A DNA stretch of 64,000 nucleotides, from contig DAMALH010000024.1 in NCBI GenBank assembly GCA_032000125.1, positions 1 through 64,000 on the forward strand, given 5' to 3'. The stretch comes from Dryocola sp032000125. Lineage in GTDB: Bacteria; Pseudomonadota; Gammaproteobacteria; Enterobacterales; Enterobacteriaceae. Shown here one piece after another: positions 33,592 to 43,007 of the stretch (its first letter is position 1; each line of letters opens with the position of its first letter). The notes beneath the pieces were generated by a model, which worked only from the letters and a program-made list of their open reading frames with translations, made no database searches and was not told where the DNA came from. The position numbers were made by a program, and so were the translations under genes.

Positions 33592-35202
33592 TTATATATC
33601 AATAAACGGCAAGCGCTTACGTGGACGGCTTGACGGCTGCGAGATGGCCTTTGCGATGGCCGAGCCGATTTCTTCACAGACAACAAGGCCCTGCACAAAC
33701 GGCTGGTCATGCATGAGCCAGGGCAGCGCGCCGAACGCAATGCGCCCGCGGGCGCAGGCGGGAGACAGAAGGGCATAATCATCGCCCACATCGGGAATAT
33801 CGTCGCCGCACGCCTGAAGCTGCTGCCTTAGCGCTGGAAACGGCAGGTCTTTCGTTTTCAGCGGCCTTTGTCCCCGGGCATCGATAAACACATCGAACTC
33901 ATACCTTTTATCCCCGGCGGAAATTACGGTCTGGCGCTCCTGAACGTCCATCTTATAGTCCGGCCCGAGCGCAAGAATGTTGATTATCCCGGCTTCGCGT
34001 AACGCCAGCAATCGGCGAATCGATTGTGAGGGAATGGCTGCATAGTTATCGATGAACACGCGCGCAAGGCCAGAGTCGAACCTTTTACGGTCCTTTTCAT
34101 TGAGGGAGGGGACAATTTCCTGAACGGCTTCGTGTAAGCGGAGGATAACGTAGCGCCAGGACACCGTGCGCCTGTCGCGTTTATTGTGCTCAACTTCATT
34201 AAGATTCGCTTCAGCCCAGTGGAACGGATCGTGCCTGTGGCGATCGGCAAACCAGGCGTCTGGAAAAGTGTCTGCGTTGAGCGTTCGCAGCGCGATATGT
34301 TCGCTCCATAACGGATCCGCCAGCTCAATTTCCTCAACCATAAGTTTGAAAACCCGGTCGAGCAGGCCATCCGCTCCGGCCGCGATTTCTTTTTCAATCG
34401 CACTTTCCGTCACGATGCTTAAAGGTTCATAGGGGATCGGGCAGTAGAAGTCGGCTTCCGGCAGGATGCCGGAGCGGGACATCAGCGCGATTTTAAGCGC
34501 TTCGCTTCCCGCTTGTGGCGTGAACTTAATACTTTCGCTATCGGTTTCTACAAACGCGCCGTGCTGGACAACTACCGCCATGGCGGCATCGATGGCGCTC
34601 AGCGACGTGCCCATAATGCCGACTTTACATGCCGGGATTTTCGCCTCCATCAGCCCTGACCAGGGGCTTGGGAAAAAGGTGCGTGTCGCATCGCTTTCAT
34701 CCGGCCAGACATGTCCGGTGGCGATAATGGCAAGATCGAACAGCTCGGGCACCTGTTCACCCTTTGCCCACAGGCGTACGCCGTCTGGTGTGGCTTCAAG
34801 ATCGGTAACTTCGCAGGATTCATGCACGTTTACCTCAAAGCCGTGCTGTTTTGCCTGCTTAACCAGCTCCATAAACTGGTCGCGGAAATACTCGCCAAGG
34901 AGAATACGCGGCAGGAACTGGCGAACGTGCAGCGAAGCATGCCGGACGCCATAACGGGCCAGATGATCTTTGCTCTGTTTTCGCAGCCAGGCGATGTAGG
35001 TTTCAAACACCGGCGGGATTTCAATACTGGCGATGTTGGCCAGCATCATCTTTGAGGTTTCTTCGTGGCTATAAGGCATACCAACGCCCGCCTCGCGGGC
35101 CTGTTCATAAATAAAAACGGCAAGGGGCTCTTTGTTTTTTAAAAGCGAGTAAAAAGTATAAATACCCGTTGGCCCCGCGCCGATAATGGCGATCTTTTTC
35201 AT
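33592..35202 (-). CDS. ydhS: YdhS-like FAD/NAD(P)-binding protein
   Basis: 536 residues, co-linear with E. coli YdhS (534). The N-terminal dinucleotide-binding motif is KKIAIIGAGPTGIYT; MLANIASIEIPP, ATRTFFPSPWSGLMEAK, VGIMGTSLSAIDAAMAV (second Rossmann motif) and VFIDNYAAIPSQSIRRLLALREAG are near-identical to the E. coli protein. It is a predicted cytoplasmic flavoprotein whose substrate is not established. It is a single gene with about 330 bases between it and the yncE-like gene, which is divergent. Confidence 0.92.
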   Translation of the reverse strand: MKKIAIIGAGPTGIYTFYSLLKNKEPLAVFIYEQAREAGVGMPYSHEETSKMMLANIASIEIPPVFETYIAWLRKQSKDHLARYGVRHASLHVRQFLPRILLGEYFRDQFMELVKQAKQHGFEVNVHESCEVTDLEATPDGVRLWAKGEQVPELFDLAIIATGHVWPDESDATRTFFPSPWSGLMEAKIPACKVGIMGTSLSAIDAAMAVVVQHGAFVETDSESIKFTPQAGSEALKIALMSRSGILPEADFYCPIPYEPLSIVTESAIEKEIAAGADGLLDRVFKLMVEEIELADPLWSEHIALRTLNADTFPDAWFADRHRHDPFHWAEANLNEVEHNKRDRRTVSWRYVILRLHEAVQEIVPSLNEKDRKRFDSGLARVFIDNYAAIPSQSIRRLLALREAGIINILALGPDYKMDVQERQTVISAGDKRYEFDVFIDARGQRPLKTKDLPFPALRQQLQACGDDIPDVGDDYALLSPACARGRIAFGALPWLMHDQPFVQGLVVCEEIGSAIAKAISQPSSRPRKRLPFIDI

Positions 35203-35535
35203 CGATGCTCACTCCTCTTTTTATTTTATCCATTTATCTGTCGGGCCGGTTTATCGCTAAGCCAAAAGCCATAGAAAGCATCAATGGAATCTGAAATCCC
35301 TGCAGGATAAGTGTGGTAGAAAACGCTTAATGAGCCAACCCGCCCGCGTCTGCCGGGCCCCGGCATCAAAGAGGCCTCCCGGCACGGGCCGAATGTTTTT
35401 ATTTATCAATATCGTTTTACATTTCCGCAATAAATGATTATGTTTCTCATTTGCATTTGGGGCGCGATTTTGCACAGCCCACTCCGGTTCGCTGCGTGCC
35501 TGCAAATTCCTCATTGACGGGAAAGGATCAAAAAA
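35203..35535. other. Divergent promoter region of ydhS and the yncE-like gene
   Basis: No gene was recognised; an open frame on the minus strand (35281-35514) has no recognisable features. A candidate Fur site at 35430-35448 is listed separately. Confidence 0.5.
35430..35448. promoter_or_regulatory. Candidate Fur box before the yncE-like gene
   Basis: The 19 bases ATAAATGATTATGTTTCTC match the GATAATGATAATCATTATC consensus at 12 positions. E. coli yncE is known to be Fur-repressed, which supports the call. The match is modest. Confidence 0.4.
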
Positions 35536-36615
35536 ATGACTAAAAGAACGACGGCGCTGGCTGCGCTAATCGCCCTGGCGCTGACGGGATGTAGCGCGCA
35601 TCAGGCTACCACCGCAAAACCAACGCCGGCTGCTGCGGCAGAACAGAAAAGCCCTGTCGAGCAGCGCGAGCTGTCCGAAGGCGTATACGAAATGGCGATA
35701 AGCCAGCAGAACGGCGCGCTGTATGTCGCCACCGCACAGGGCTTTAAAGACGTGCAGGGCGGCGTGGTTTACAAGCTGGACCCCGTTTCGCTCAAAACCA
35801 TCGGCCAGGCGCATACCGACCTGAAAAACTTTGGTGCGGTAATGGACCCGCAGGGCAAAACCTTATACGTGACCAACTCGCTGGACGGCGGCGTCAGCGC
35901 GATTAACGTTGAAGACGGCAAGGTTCTGAACCGCCTGATGTTCAGCGAGCGTAACGATAAGGGCTTCCCTTACGGCGCGCGTGAAATCATCCTGCATGAC
36001 GGCCTGCTGTATATTGGCGGCGTGGCCGATCCGGCGGTGATCTGGGTAGTTGATGCGAAAACGCTGAAGCTGAAAAAACGCATCAATAACGCGGGCAAAT
36101 GGGTAACCGGCCTGCTGTATTCTGAGCAGACGCAGCGCATCTACGCGGCCAACGGCGGCGGCGAAATTCTGGTGATCAACCCGAAAACAAACCGCATTGA
36201 GAAGCGCTGGAAGCCGCTCGGCGAAAAAGAAGCCCTGCTGCTTAATCTTGCAGAAGATCCGGCAACGGGCCGTCTGTTTGTCACCGATAATTCAAAAGCG
36301 AAAACCACCCTGGTACTGGATATCAATACCGGCAAGCTGCTGAAAAACCTGGAAACGGGCGATACGTTAGCGGTGAAGTTTAACGCTAAACGTAACGAGA
36401 TTTACCTTACCCAGCGTGAATCCGGCAAGCTATTGATCCTTGACGCCAGCACTTATGCAGTGAAGAAGACGCTTAGCCTGCCGCCGCATCCAAACAGCCT
36501 GCTGTTGTCTGCCGATGGACAAACGCTGTATGTCACGGTGAAGCAGGGCTTTAATAAAGATCACTCTACCAAAGGCCCGGACAGCATTGTTCGCGTACCT
36601 TTAGCGCAGCTGTAA
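35536..36615 (+). CDS. YncE-like beta-propeller protein, predicted lipoprotein
   Basis: 359 residues. Seven YVTN-type beta-propeller blades are suggested by repeated LYVTNSLDGGVSAINVEDGKV-like segments, and long stretches follow E. coli YncE (GVYEMAISQQNGALYVAT, GGVVYKLDPVSLKTIGQ, HPNSLLLSADGQTLYVTVKQ). Unlike E. coli YncE, which has an ordinary signal peptide, this one has a lipobox (LTGC, cysteine 19) and an alanine-rich linker, so it is probably membrane-anchored. AAAGGATC precedes the ATG. YncE is iron-responsive and has been reported to bind DNA, with an unclear cellular role. Confidence 0.85.
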   Translation: MTKRTTALAALIALALTGCSAHQATTAKPTPAAAAEQKSPVEQRELSEGVYEMAISQQNGALYVATAQGFKDVQGGVVYKLDPVSLKTIGQAHTDLKNFGAVMDPQGKTLYVTNSLDGGVSAINVEDGKVLNRLMFSERNDKGFPYGAREIILHDGLLYIGGVADPAVIWVVDAKTLKLKKRINNAGKWVTGLLYSEQTQRIYAANGGGEILVINPKTNRIEKRWKPLGEKEALLLNLAEDPATGRLFVTDNSKAKTTLVLDINTGKLLKNLETGDTLAVKFNAKRNEIYLTQRESGKLLILDASTYAVKKTLSLPPHPNSLLLSADGQTLYVTVKQGFNKDHSTKGPDSIVRVPLAQL

Positions 36616-36647
36616 GCGCGTTTAAGGCGGGGGCGCAGGCTCCCGCT

Positions 36648-37922
36648 TTAAAAATAATTCAGCAGCACCGGGATCTGGGTCAGCAGATACAGCACCAGCC
36701 CAATCGTGCCGCCGACAAGCGTACCGTTGATGCGGATAAACTGCAGGTCTTTGCCAATGTTCAGCTCTATCTGCTGCGACATATCGCGGGCGTCCCAGCT
36801 TTTCACCGTATCGCTGATGTGTCTGGTAAGGAATGCCGCAAATTCCGGCGCGACTTTTCTGGCCGCTTGTTCAAGATGTTCATTAAGCGAAGCGCGCAGG
36901 GCATTGTCTTCTGTTAACGTTTCCCCAAACCACTGCCCGGCTTCGGCAATACGCTGCCTGATGCGCGAATCTTCGCTGTTCATGTCCTCTTTTAGCCAAC
37001 CGCGTAAATCGCTCCAAAGCTCGCCCAGGTAACGGTTAAAGGCCTCGTCTTCTTTCAGATAGCTTTTAATGTTTTCCGCTTTTTCCGCCATCTCCGGGTC
37101 GCTTTTTAGCTTATCGATAAGTCTGAACGTGGCGCGGTCGAACGCCAGGCGAAGCTGGTGGCCCCGATCTTCGCTGATATCGTCAAGCATGGAATTTACC
37201 GCGCTGGCCACCAGTTCGGCGCTGTGCTCGCCCAGCCATTCCGTCGGCAGGATTTTTGCTTTACGCGGATGTTCCGTTTCCAGCCAGTGCACGATCTGGC
37301 GGGCGATAAGTTCGCGGGTGCTTTCCCGGTTAAGCAGCGTCAGGAGCTGGGCTATCAACGAATCCAGCAGCGCCTGATGACGGTTATGCCTGGTCATGCT
37401 CTCCAGCAGCAGGGCGCTGGAGTAGCTGAGATCGACCTTATCAATCGCTTTATGTACCGCACGGCGCAGCAATCCCTGAATACGCGCATCGTCCGTCATA
37501 TCCAGAAAACCGCCCATTACCTGCATAAGATGCTGCCCCACCCGGCGGGCGTTATCCGGCTTGCTGAACCAGACGCCGATCGTTTGCGCCGGCTCATGGC
37601 GGCGAATCAGATTGATAAGCGACTGCGTATCAAGAAATTTCTCCTGCACGAAATAGCCGAGATTCTCGCCGATACGATCTTTATTACGTGGAATAATCGC
37701 CGTATGGCGGGCGATAAACGGGATAGGCACGCGGCGGAACAGCGCCACCACGGCGAACCAGTCGGCAAGCGCGCCGACCATCGCCGCTTCCGCAATGGCT
37801 TTCAGCCCGCTTACCCAGAAGCCTGGCGGCAAAAAGAGCGTGGCCACAAAAATTGCTGCGGCAATCAGCAGCAGGGAAAGCGCAAGGCGCTTGGTTCTTT
37901 TTAATTCAGCTATTTTTTCCAT
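36648..37922 (-). CDS. yjiN: YjiN family (DUF445) inner-membrane protein
   Basis: 424 residues, co-linear with E. coli YjiN. An N-terminal segment KIAELKRTKRLALSLLLIAAAIF forms the first membrane helix. EAAMVGALADWFAVVALFRRVPIPFI, FVQEKFLDTQSL and GKDLQFIRINGTLVGGTIGL (C-terminal helix) are strongly conserved. The middle is a long helical, probably coiled-coil, region. It is monocistronic, convergent with the yncE-like gene. The function is unknown in E. coli. Confidence 0.92.
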   Translation of the reverse strand: MEKIAELKRTKRLALSLLLIAAAIFVATLFLPPGFWVSGLKAIAEAAMVGALADWFAVVALFRRVPIPFIARHTAIIPRNKDRIGENLGYFVQEKFLDTQSLINLIRRHEPAQTIGVWFSKPDNARRVGQHLMQVMGGFLDMTDDARIQGLLRRAVHKAIDKVDLSYSSALLLESMTRHNRHQALLDSLIAQLLTLLNRESTRELIARQIVHWLETEHPRKAKILPTEWLGEHSAELVASAVNSMLDDISEDRGHQLRLAFDRATFRLIDKLKSDPEMAEKAENIKSYLKEDEAFNRYLGELWSDLRGWLKEDMNSEDSRIRQRIAEAGQWFGETLTEDNALRASLNEHLEQAARKVAPEFAAFLTRHISDTVKSWDARDMSQQIELNIGKDLQFIRINGTLVGGTIGLVLYLLTQIPVLLNYF

Positions 37923-38133
37923 GGCTTAAGCATAGAACCGCCCGTGTGGAACCGGTAACATTAATTTTTACTGCTTTATATTTTGGCTTTGGACATTACA
38001 GAGAAAACGGATTTGCCTGAAAAAGCGATGAGGGTAGCACTGCCCGGTATTTGGCAAATCCGTGTCGCTAATGAAATAAGGCGAATATCCGCGCGCGACA
38101 TCAGGTCTCAGGAGCGTTAATACAGATCAATAA

Positions 38134-38163
38134 CAGGGATGAGAATAACGTTTCCCATCCCTG
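38134..38163 (-). terminator. Hairpin after the porin gene
   Basis: CAGGGATG (38134-38141) and CATCCCTG (38156-38163) pair, and on the minus strand the stem is followed by TTATT. It lies 18 bases beyond the porin stop codon. Confidence 0.6.
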
Positions 38164-38181
38164 AATACGGCGCTTAAATAA

Positions 38182-39564
38182 TCAGAACCAGGCTTCCCAC
38201 ATTGCGCCTACGTTAAAGGAATCAAGCTGCGTATCCTCTTCACCTGCAACACGTGTGGTATGGTTATTTTCAACCTGGCCGCCGGTCACGTAGAAGCGCA
38301 GCATCGGGCGGAACTCAGGACCCATAGCGATAGCAATATTCTGGGAAAGGGTCAGCTTCCAGCCTTTGTTGTCGCCGTCATTTTCGTAATCCACGCGCTG
38401 ATAACCCGCCTCAAGCCAGGTGGAATGCACATCGTTCCAGAAATACATCGGACGCACGATAGCGCCGTAGTTGCGGCGGTTGTCCTGAGTTTGTTCGTCG
38501 TTGTCGTAATCGTGGAAGGCCAGCAGATATTCAATCTGAGCCTGCGGCGTAAATTTGTAGCTGCCTTCGAAGCTGGTGTACACCGTGTGCAGCCCGTTGG
38601 TTTTGTTATAAACGCTGTTGTCCGAATGGTCAGAATAGCGGGCGATAACTTTGTTCAGGCTATTTTCACCGGTGTGGCTCAGTACCACCGCAGCCTGCCA
38701 GGCTTTGGATCTTTCGTCGCTGTCGATGGCTTTGGAATCAAAACCATAGTTAGCGTACAGCTCAAAATCGATCGGCCCAAAATGGATGCCGTGCAGTTTT
38801 GAGGTTGCCGCGTAGTTGCCTTTATCGCCCGTGCCGGAGCTGCCGGTACAGGAGATGCGTGACGGGTTATCGCCATCTTCGACCAGCTCCGGGTTACAGG
38901 ATTCTACGGAGGCGACAGCGGCCAGGTCTAGCTGTGCAAAGCCAAGATCGAAGTTTTTCACCCCGGCGCCCTGGCCGTCGTGGTTCATGAAGAAGTAGTC
39001 GTTGATGCCCTGTTGCGGACGCTGGTGGAAGTCGCGGCCAGCCCAGAAATAAGCGTTCGGCTGCGATTCAAACAGGTTTGTGACGCCAGCGTAAGCCTTT
39101 TTGAGGTTAACTTCATCGCCCCAGTGGTCGAACATGACCCCCACGTCCCAGATAGCGCCGGTCTCGCTTTTGAACGCTTTGGTCAACTGGAATTCGCCGC
39201 CGTTGCCTTCGTTACCCAGGCGGCCAATGGCTGACGATCCGTTATAGGAGCCGTCAACGCCAACGTATTTTTGGTCACCCGCCTGGAAATGCGCGCCGTA
39301 ACGGGCATAACCGGTAAATTTCACGCCGTAAGGAATAGCCATATCCGGCGTGTCGGGTTTTGGCGCTTCCGGCGTTACCAGCGGATCGGTTTTTTCAACC
39401 CGTGCGGCATCCATTTTCGCTTGGCGATCGGCCAGAGCTTTATCTACCGCTCTGGCGACTATTTGATCGATTTGTTCCTGTGTAAATTCCTGAGCAAATG
39501 CAGAAATTGGGCAAAGGGTGGCGATAACCGCCAGGGTTAACGGCAGTCGTTTAAATATTTTCAT
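38182..39564 (-). CDS. Carbohydrate-specific outer-membrane porin (LamB/ScrY/BglH type)
   Basis: 460 residues from the ATG at 39564. A signal peptide is followed by a helical N-terminal segment (FTQEQIDQIVARAVDKALADRQAKMDAARVEK) of the kind that forms a coiled coil in ScrY/BglH. An 18-strand maltoporin barrel comes next: VKFTGYARYGAHFQAG start, YFWAGRDFHQRPQQGINDYFF, and a C-terminal FNVGAMWEAWF ending in Phe. It follows the PTS genes in the same direction with a 170-base gap, so it may have its own promoter. It admits the sugar that the PTS phosphorylates. Confidence 0.9.
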   Translation of the reverse strand: MKIFKRLPLTLAVIATLCPISAFAQEFTQEQIDQIVARAVDKALADRQAKMDAARVEKTDPLVTPEAPKPDTPDMAIPYGVKFTGYARYGAHFQAGDQKYVGVDGSYNGSSAIGRLGNEGNGGEFQLTKAFKSETGAIWDVGVMFDHWGDEVNLKKAYAGVTNLFESQPNAYFWAGRDFHQRPQQGINDYFFMNHDGQGAGVKNFDLGFAQLDLAAVASVESCNPELVEDGDNPSRISCTGSSGTGDKGNYAATSKLHGIHFGPIDFELYANYGFDSKAIDSDERSKAWQAAVVLSHTGENSLNKVIARYSDHSDNSVYNKTNGLHTVYTSFEGSYKFTPQAQIEYLLAFHDYDNDEQTQDNRRNYGAIVRPMYFWNDVHSTWLEAGYQRVDYENDGDNKGWKLTLSQNIAIAMGPEFRPMLRFYVTGGQVENNHTTRVAGEEDTQLDSFNVGAMWEAWF

Positions 39565-39734
39565 AATCATCTCAACTTTAGTTAGTTATATTTTCAGACA
39601 ATGACTATCCCGTTCCGGCTGGGCTATTAACAGCGCCGCCAGACAGACTTTATTTATGTGCTGTAATCGGAAGGTGTTTAATTAAAAATATCTACGTAAT
39701 ATCTTCTCCATTCTATTTATTTAAAGTATCGGTG

Positions 39735-40037
39735 TTAACGCTGATAAAGATGAATAATCTCTTCAGATAATTCACGGGCCAGCATCGAGGTCATTAAATG
39801 GTCCTGGGCGTGGACCATAATTAACGTCATTGGCTGTTTGGCTTCACCGGCATCCTGCTCAATCAGTTTCGTTTGCATCAGGTGTGCCCGGCGCGAATAA
39901 CCCTCCGCCTCGCGCAACAAACTTTTGGCCTCGTCCAGACTGCCTTTACGTGCGGCCTGCAGCGCCTCGAAACAAAGGCTCCGGGACTGGCCTGCATGCA
40001 TAATTATTTCCATTACCGCTTCTTCTAAATCAATCAT
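39735..40037 (-). CDS. PTS lactose/cellobiose-family EIIA component
   Basis: 100 residues. The all-helical EIIA-Lac/ChbA type is shown by MHAGQSRSLCFEALQAARKGSLDEAKSLLREAE, and the phosphorylated His is in LIMVHAQDHLMTSMLARE (His 76). It is the third PTS gene in the EIIB-EIIC-EIIA operon, 14 bases after EIIC. It transfers phosphate from HPr to EIIB. Confidence 0.92.
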   Translation of the reverse strand: MIDLEEAVMEIIMHAGQSRSLCFEALQAARKGSLDEAKSLLREAEGYSRRAHLMQTKLIEQDAGEAKQPMTLIMVHAQDHLMTSMLARELSEEIIHLYQR

Positions 40038-40051
40038 CTTGCTTTCCAGAG

Positions 40052-41377
40052 TTATGCATTGGCATTAACGGGGGTCGTTGCCAGGTTTTGCGCTTTTTCT
40101 TCTTCTGTCTTTAACAGGGAGCGTTCGTAAGCGCGCAGGAACGGCAGATACATCAGCGCCGACATCACCATACAGATAACGCACATCACGATCGGGCTGA
40201 GCGCCCAGTTTGCCGCCCATGAAGCACCAATTGGTGCAGGCGTGGTCCACGGCGTCAGGGAAACAACCTGTGCAAGCCAGCCGAGTTTTGTGGCGGTGTA
40301 AGCAAGGCAGGCGTTAATCAGGGGAACGAAAACGAACGGGATAAACAGCATCGGGTTCATGATGATTGGCGCGCCGAACAAAATCGGTTCGTTGATATTA
40401 AAGAAGCTCGGCACCACGCCCATTTTGCCGATGGTACGCAGGTGTGCGGCGCGGCTGCGCAGCAGCAGGAACGCCAGCGGTAAGGTTGACCCTACGCCGC
40501 CAATCAGCAAATAGTGATCCCAGAAGCCTTGCAGGTAGACATGCGGAAGCGCCGCGCCCGCGGCCAGCGCCGCCTGGTTTGCCGACAGGTTGGCCATCCA
40601 GAACGGGTTCATAATGCCGGTGACAATCAGCGATCCGTGGATGCCCGCAAACCAGAAGATCTGGCACAGCAGCACGGAAAGCAGGATCGCAGGCAGCGAA
40701 TCCGACGCGGACACCAGCGGCTCCAGCAGATGCATAATCGCCTGCGGCATGATCATGCCGGTTTGCGCCTCGATAAACAGGTTCAGCGGATGCAGCGTCG
40801 CAATCACCACCAGCACCGGAATTAAGATTTCAAACGAGCGCGCAACGCCGGTCGGCACCTCTTTTGGCAGGCGAATAGTGATGTTGTTTTGCTTGAGCCA
40901 GGCGTACATGCGGGTGGAATAGATAGCGGTGATAAGCGCCGTGAAGATCCCTTGCCCGGACAGATACTGGGTAGAGATTTTTCCGTCGGCATAGGGTGCT
41001 GCCACCAGCAGGAAGGCCATAAACGCCAGCAGGCCGGACATGACCGGATCGAGATTAAACTGCCGCCCCAGGCTCGCCCCAATGCCCACGGAAATGAAGA
41101 AGGTCATCACCCCCATGCTGAGGTTGAAAGGCAGCATTAGCTGTTCACGCCAGGTCTGCGAGAAATCCAGCCAGGCGCGCGCAAAACCGAGAGTGGTATC
41201 TGCGGAGAACGGCGGGAAGATAAACACCAGCATAAAGGAGCCGATGATCATAAAAGGCAGCGCGGCGGTAAAGCCGTCGCGAATGGCGATCACGTACTTT
41301 TGCTGCCCAAGACGGCCGGCGAGCGGGGTGATGGTTTGCTCGATAACGGCGACCATCGACTGATATAGCGAACCCAT
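40052..41377 (-). CDS. PTS lactose/cellobiose-family EIIC permease
   Basis: 441 residues, about ten membrane helices. Motifs are ITPLAGRLGQQKYVIAIRDGF at the start and FFNINEPILFGAPIIMNPMLFIPF near residue 320, the sugar-binding signature of CelB/ChbC-type EIIC. It lies 12 bases after EIIB. It translocates and presents a beta-glucoside or similar disaccharide for phosphorylation. No matching phospho-glycosidase gene is in the window. Confidence 0.92.
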   Translation of the reverse strand: MGSLYQSMVAVIEQTITPLAGRLGQQKYVIAIRDGFTAALPFMIIGSFMLVFIFPPFSADTTLGFARAWLDFSQTWREQLMLPFNLSMGVMTFFISVGIGASLGRQFNLDPVMSGLLAFMAFLLVAAPYADGKISTQYLSGQGIFTALITAIYSTRMYAWLKQNNITIRLPKEVPTGVARSFEILIPVLVVIATLHPLNLFIEAQTGMIMPQAIMHLLEPLVSASDSLPAILLSVLLCQIFWFAGIHGSLIVTGIMNPFWMANLSANQAALAAGAALPHVYLQGFWDHYLLIGGVGSTLPLAFLLLRSRAAHLRTIGKMGVVPSFFNINEPILFGAPIIMNPMLFIPFVFVPLINACLAYTATKLGWLAQVVSLTPWTTPAPIGASWAANWALSPIVMCVICMVMSALMYLPFLRAYERSLLKTEEEKAQNLATTPVNANA

Positions 41378-41389
41378 ATGAATACCCTT

Positions 41390-41704
41390 TTAGTGAGCCG
41401 CTCTAATGAGCGACAGAGCATAATCCAGCACCTTATCGCCACGCTGCATGCCGTAATCCATCGTGTCGATGGCTTTAACCGGTATGCCTTTGGCGGCCGC
41501 TTTTTCGCTAAGCGTGTTTAGCATGTATTTCACCTGTGGCCCGAGCAGCACCACCTGGTAGCGTGGAAACTGCACGTCAAATTCGGACACGCCGTAAGCT
41601 TCTATCGCCACCGGCAGCCCTCTTTCTTCCGCTACGGCCAGCATTTTGCGCACCAGCATGCTGGTGGACATGCCGGCGGAACAACACAACATAATCTTGT
41701 ACAT
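41390..41704 (-). CDS. PTS lactose/cellobiose-family EIIB component
   Basis: 104 residues. The phosphocysteine loop is MLCCSAGMSTSMLV; the cysteine immediately before SAGMST (Cys 8) is the expected phosphorylation site. LLGPQVKYMLN follows. It is the first gene of the operon, divergent from the LacI gene, with LacI-type operators in between. Confidence 0.92.
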   Translation of the reverse strand: MYKIMLCCSAGMSTSMLVRKMLAVAEERGLPVAIEAYGVSEFDVQFPRYQVVLLGPQVKYMLNTLSEKAAAKGIPVKAIDTMDYGMQRGDKVLDYALSLIRAAH

Positions 41705-41757
41705 CGACGGTGATCCTCAAAGTGTAAAAAGTTATTGCGGATGCGATTTGATACTTT

Positions 41758-41775
41758 ATGGAAACCGTTTTCCAT
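41758..41775. promoter_or_regulatory. LacI-family operator 1 of the PTS operon
   Basis: ATGGAAACCGTTTTCCAT is an inverted repeat with a central CG, typical of LacI/GalR operators. It lies 54 bases upstream of the EIIB start, where it would overlap the promoter. Confidence 0.7.
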
Positions 41776-41884
41776 CGGCAGGGTACGGAAGTGTGAACTT
41801 GGTCCTGTATCCAGTTAATACGGGGCTATCTTCCTGGATAGCCATCACAAAAATCGATGGGTAGAAAAGCATTTGGATAGCAAA

Positions 41885-41901
41885 TGGAAAATCGGTTTCC
41901 A
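41885..41901. promoter_or_regulatory. LacI-family operator 2 of the PTS operon
   Basis: TGGAAAATCGGTTTCCA has the same TGGAAA/TTTCCA arms as operator 1 with one extra central base. A half-site, ATGGAAACG, follows at 41908-41916. Paired sites about 127 bases apart between divergent genes suggest repression by looping and autoregulation. Confidence 0.65.
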
Positions 41902-41997
41902 CAGAAAATGGAAACGACTATACTGCGAGGACCCCCGGTAAGCTTTGGGGTATCAGGGATTTCCAGGCAAGGATTACAGGCCAGCAGGGGAGATAGA

Positions 41998-42954
41998 ATG
42001 TCTACGATCAACGATGTATCGCGTTTGGCCGGGGTTTCAAAAGCCACGGTCTCTCGGGTGTTGAGCGGTTCACGCGGCGTGAAGGAAGCCAGCCGTGTTG
42101 CCGTACTTAAGGCGGCAGAGGCGCTAAATTATCGTCCAAACGTCATCGCTCAGTCTTTACTAAGCCAGTCCACTGGCTGCATCGGCGTTATCTGCGCTCA
42201 GGAAAACATCAACCAGACTACCGGTTATCTGTACGCGCTGGAAAAACACCTCAGCCAGCATCAAAAGCACCTGCTGCTTCGCTTTGCCGATAACAGGGCG
42301 GAAGTGATGCATGCCCTGGAAGAGTTAACCTGCGGCCTGTGTGATGATGTCCTGATTATTGGCGCCCGCTTCCCGCTGAATATCCTGCACGAAAACGTCA
42401 TCCTGGTAGATTGCATGGACGGCGATACCGCGCACAGCATTCAGTTTGACCATGCTTTCGCCGCCGAAACGGCCTGCAATTACCTGATTAAACAAGGCAG
42501 GCGGCAGATTGCGCTGATAGTGTCCCAGAGTAGCGGCGCCGCGGATCGGGTGCTGCTGGGCTATAAGCATGCCCTTGAGAATAATTTCCTGCCGTTTAAC
42601 CGTAACCTGATCTTTATGGATTCCACCACCTCGTCCGTAGCGCTTCAGGTGCTGCTCAATAACAGCACTACGCTTAACTTCAACGCCTTGCTGGTGGCGG
42701 ACGAGCAGGAGGCGCAGCGCATCATTACCCAGCTCCAGGCGTTTAATAAATCCGTTCCGGAAGACATCATGGTCTTCAGCCTTGCGGGGTCGCTGAATCT
42801 GCCCGGCGTGCCAGCCATTCCGGCGATTGAGTATTCTATGGATGCGATGGCGGCAAGAATCGTCGCCTGGCTTAATGAGAAAACCAAAAGCGTGCTGGGG
42901 TCGTATGTGCTGCGCGGCGACCTGATAACCCCGGATATCCGCAGACGCAAATAA
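41998..42954 (+). CDS. LacI/GalR-family repressor of the PTS operon
   Basis: 318 residues from the ATG at 41998 (GGGGAGATAGA upstream). The helix-turn-helix opens STINDVSRLAGVSKATVSRVLSGSRGVKEASR, and the hinge helix is LNYRPNVIAQSLL. The periplasmic-binding-like core follows (IGVICAQEN, GRRQIALIVSQ, ALLVADEQEA). It is divergent from the PTS genes and flanked by matching operators, which identifies it as their local regulator. The inducer is presumably the phosphorylated or free sugar. Confidence 0.9.
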   Translation: MSTINDVSRLAGVSKATVSRVLSGSRGVKEASRVAVLKAAEALNYRPNVIAQSLLSQSTGCIGVICAQENINQTTGYLYALEKHLSQHQKHLLLRFADNRAEVMHALEELTCGLCDDVLIIGARFPLNILHENVILVDCMDGDTAHSIQFDHAFAAETACNYLIKQGRRQIALIVSQSSGAADRVLLGYKHALENNFLPFNRNLIFMDSTTSSVALQVLLNNSTTLNFNALLVADEQEAQRIITQLQAFNKSVPEDIMVFSLAGSLNLPGVPAIPAIEYSMDAMAARIVAWLNEKTKSVLGSYVLRGDLITPDIRRRK

Positions 42955-43007
42955 CCGTTAACGCTTTGGCGCTGGGGGAAGCTGATTTGCCGCCTGCGCA
43001 CTATTAA

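Noticed and set aside
35281..35514. 77-codon minus-strand frame upstream of the yncE-like gene.
   Set aside because: It overlaps the promoter region and the candidate Fur site; no family and no start signal.
26241..39615. Shared string CAATGACTATCCCG near 26250 and near 39600, considered as a dispersed repeat or common operator.
   Set aside because: Only about 14 bases match, the flanks are unrelated and there is no symmetry; the window is long enough for one such match by chance.
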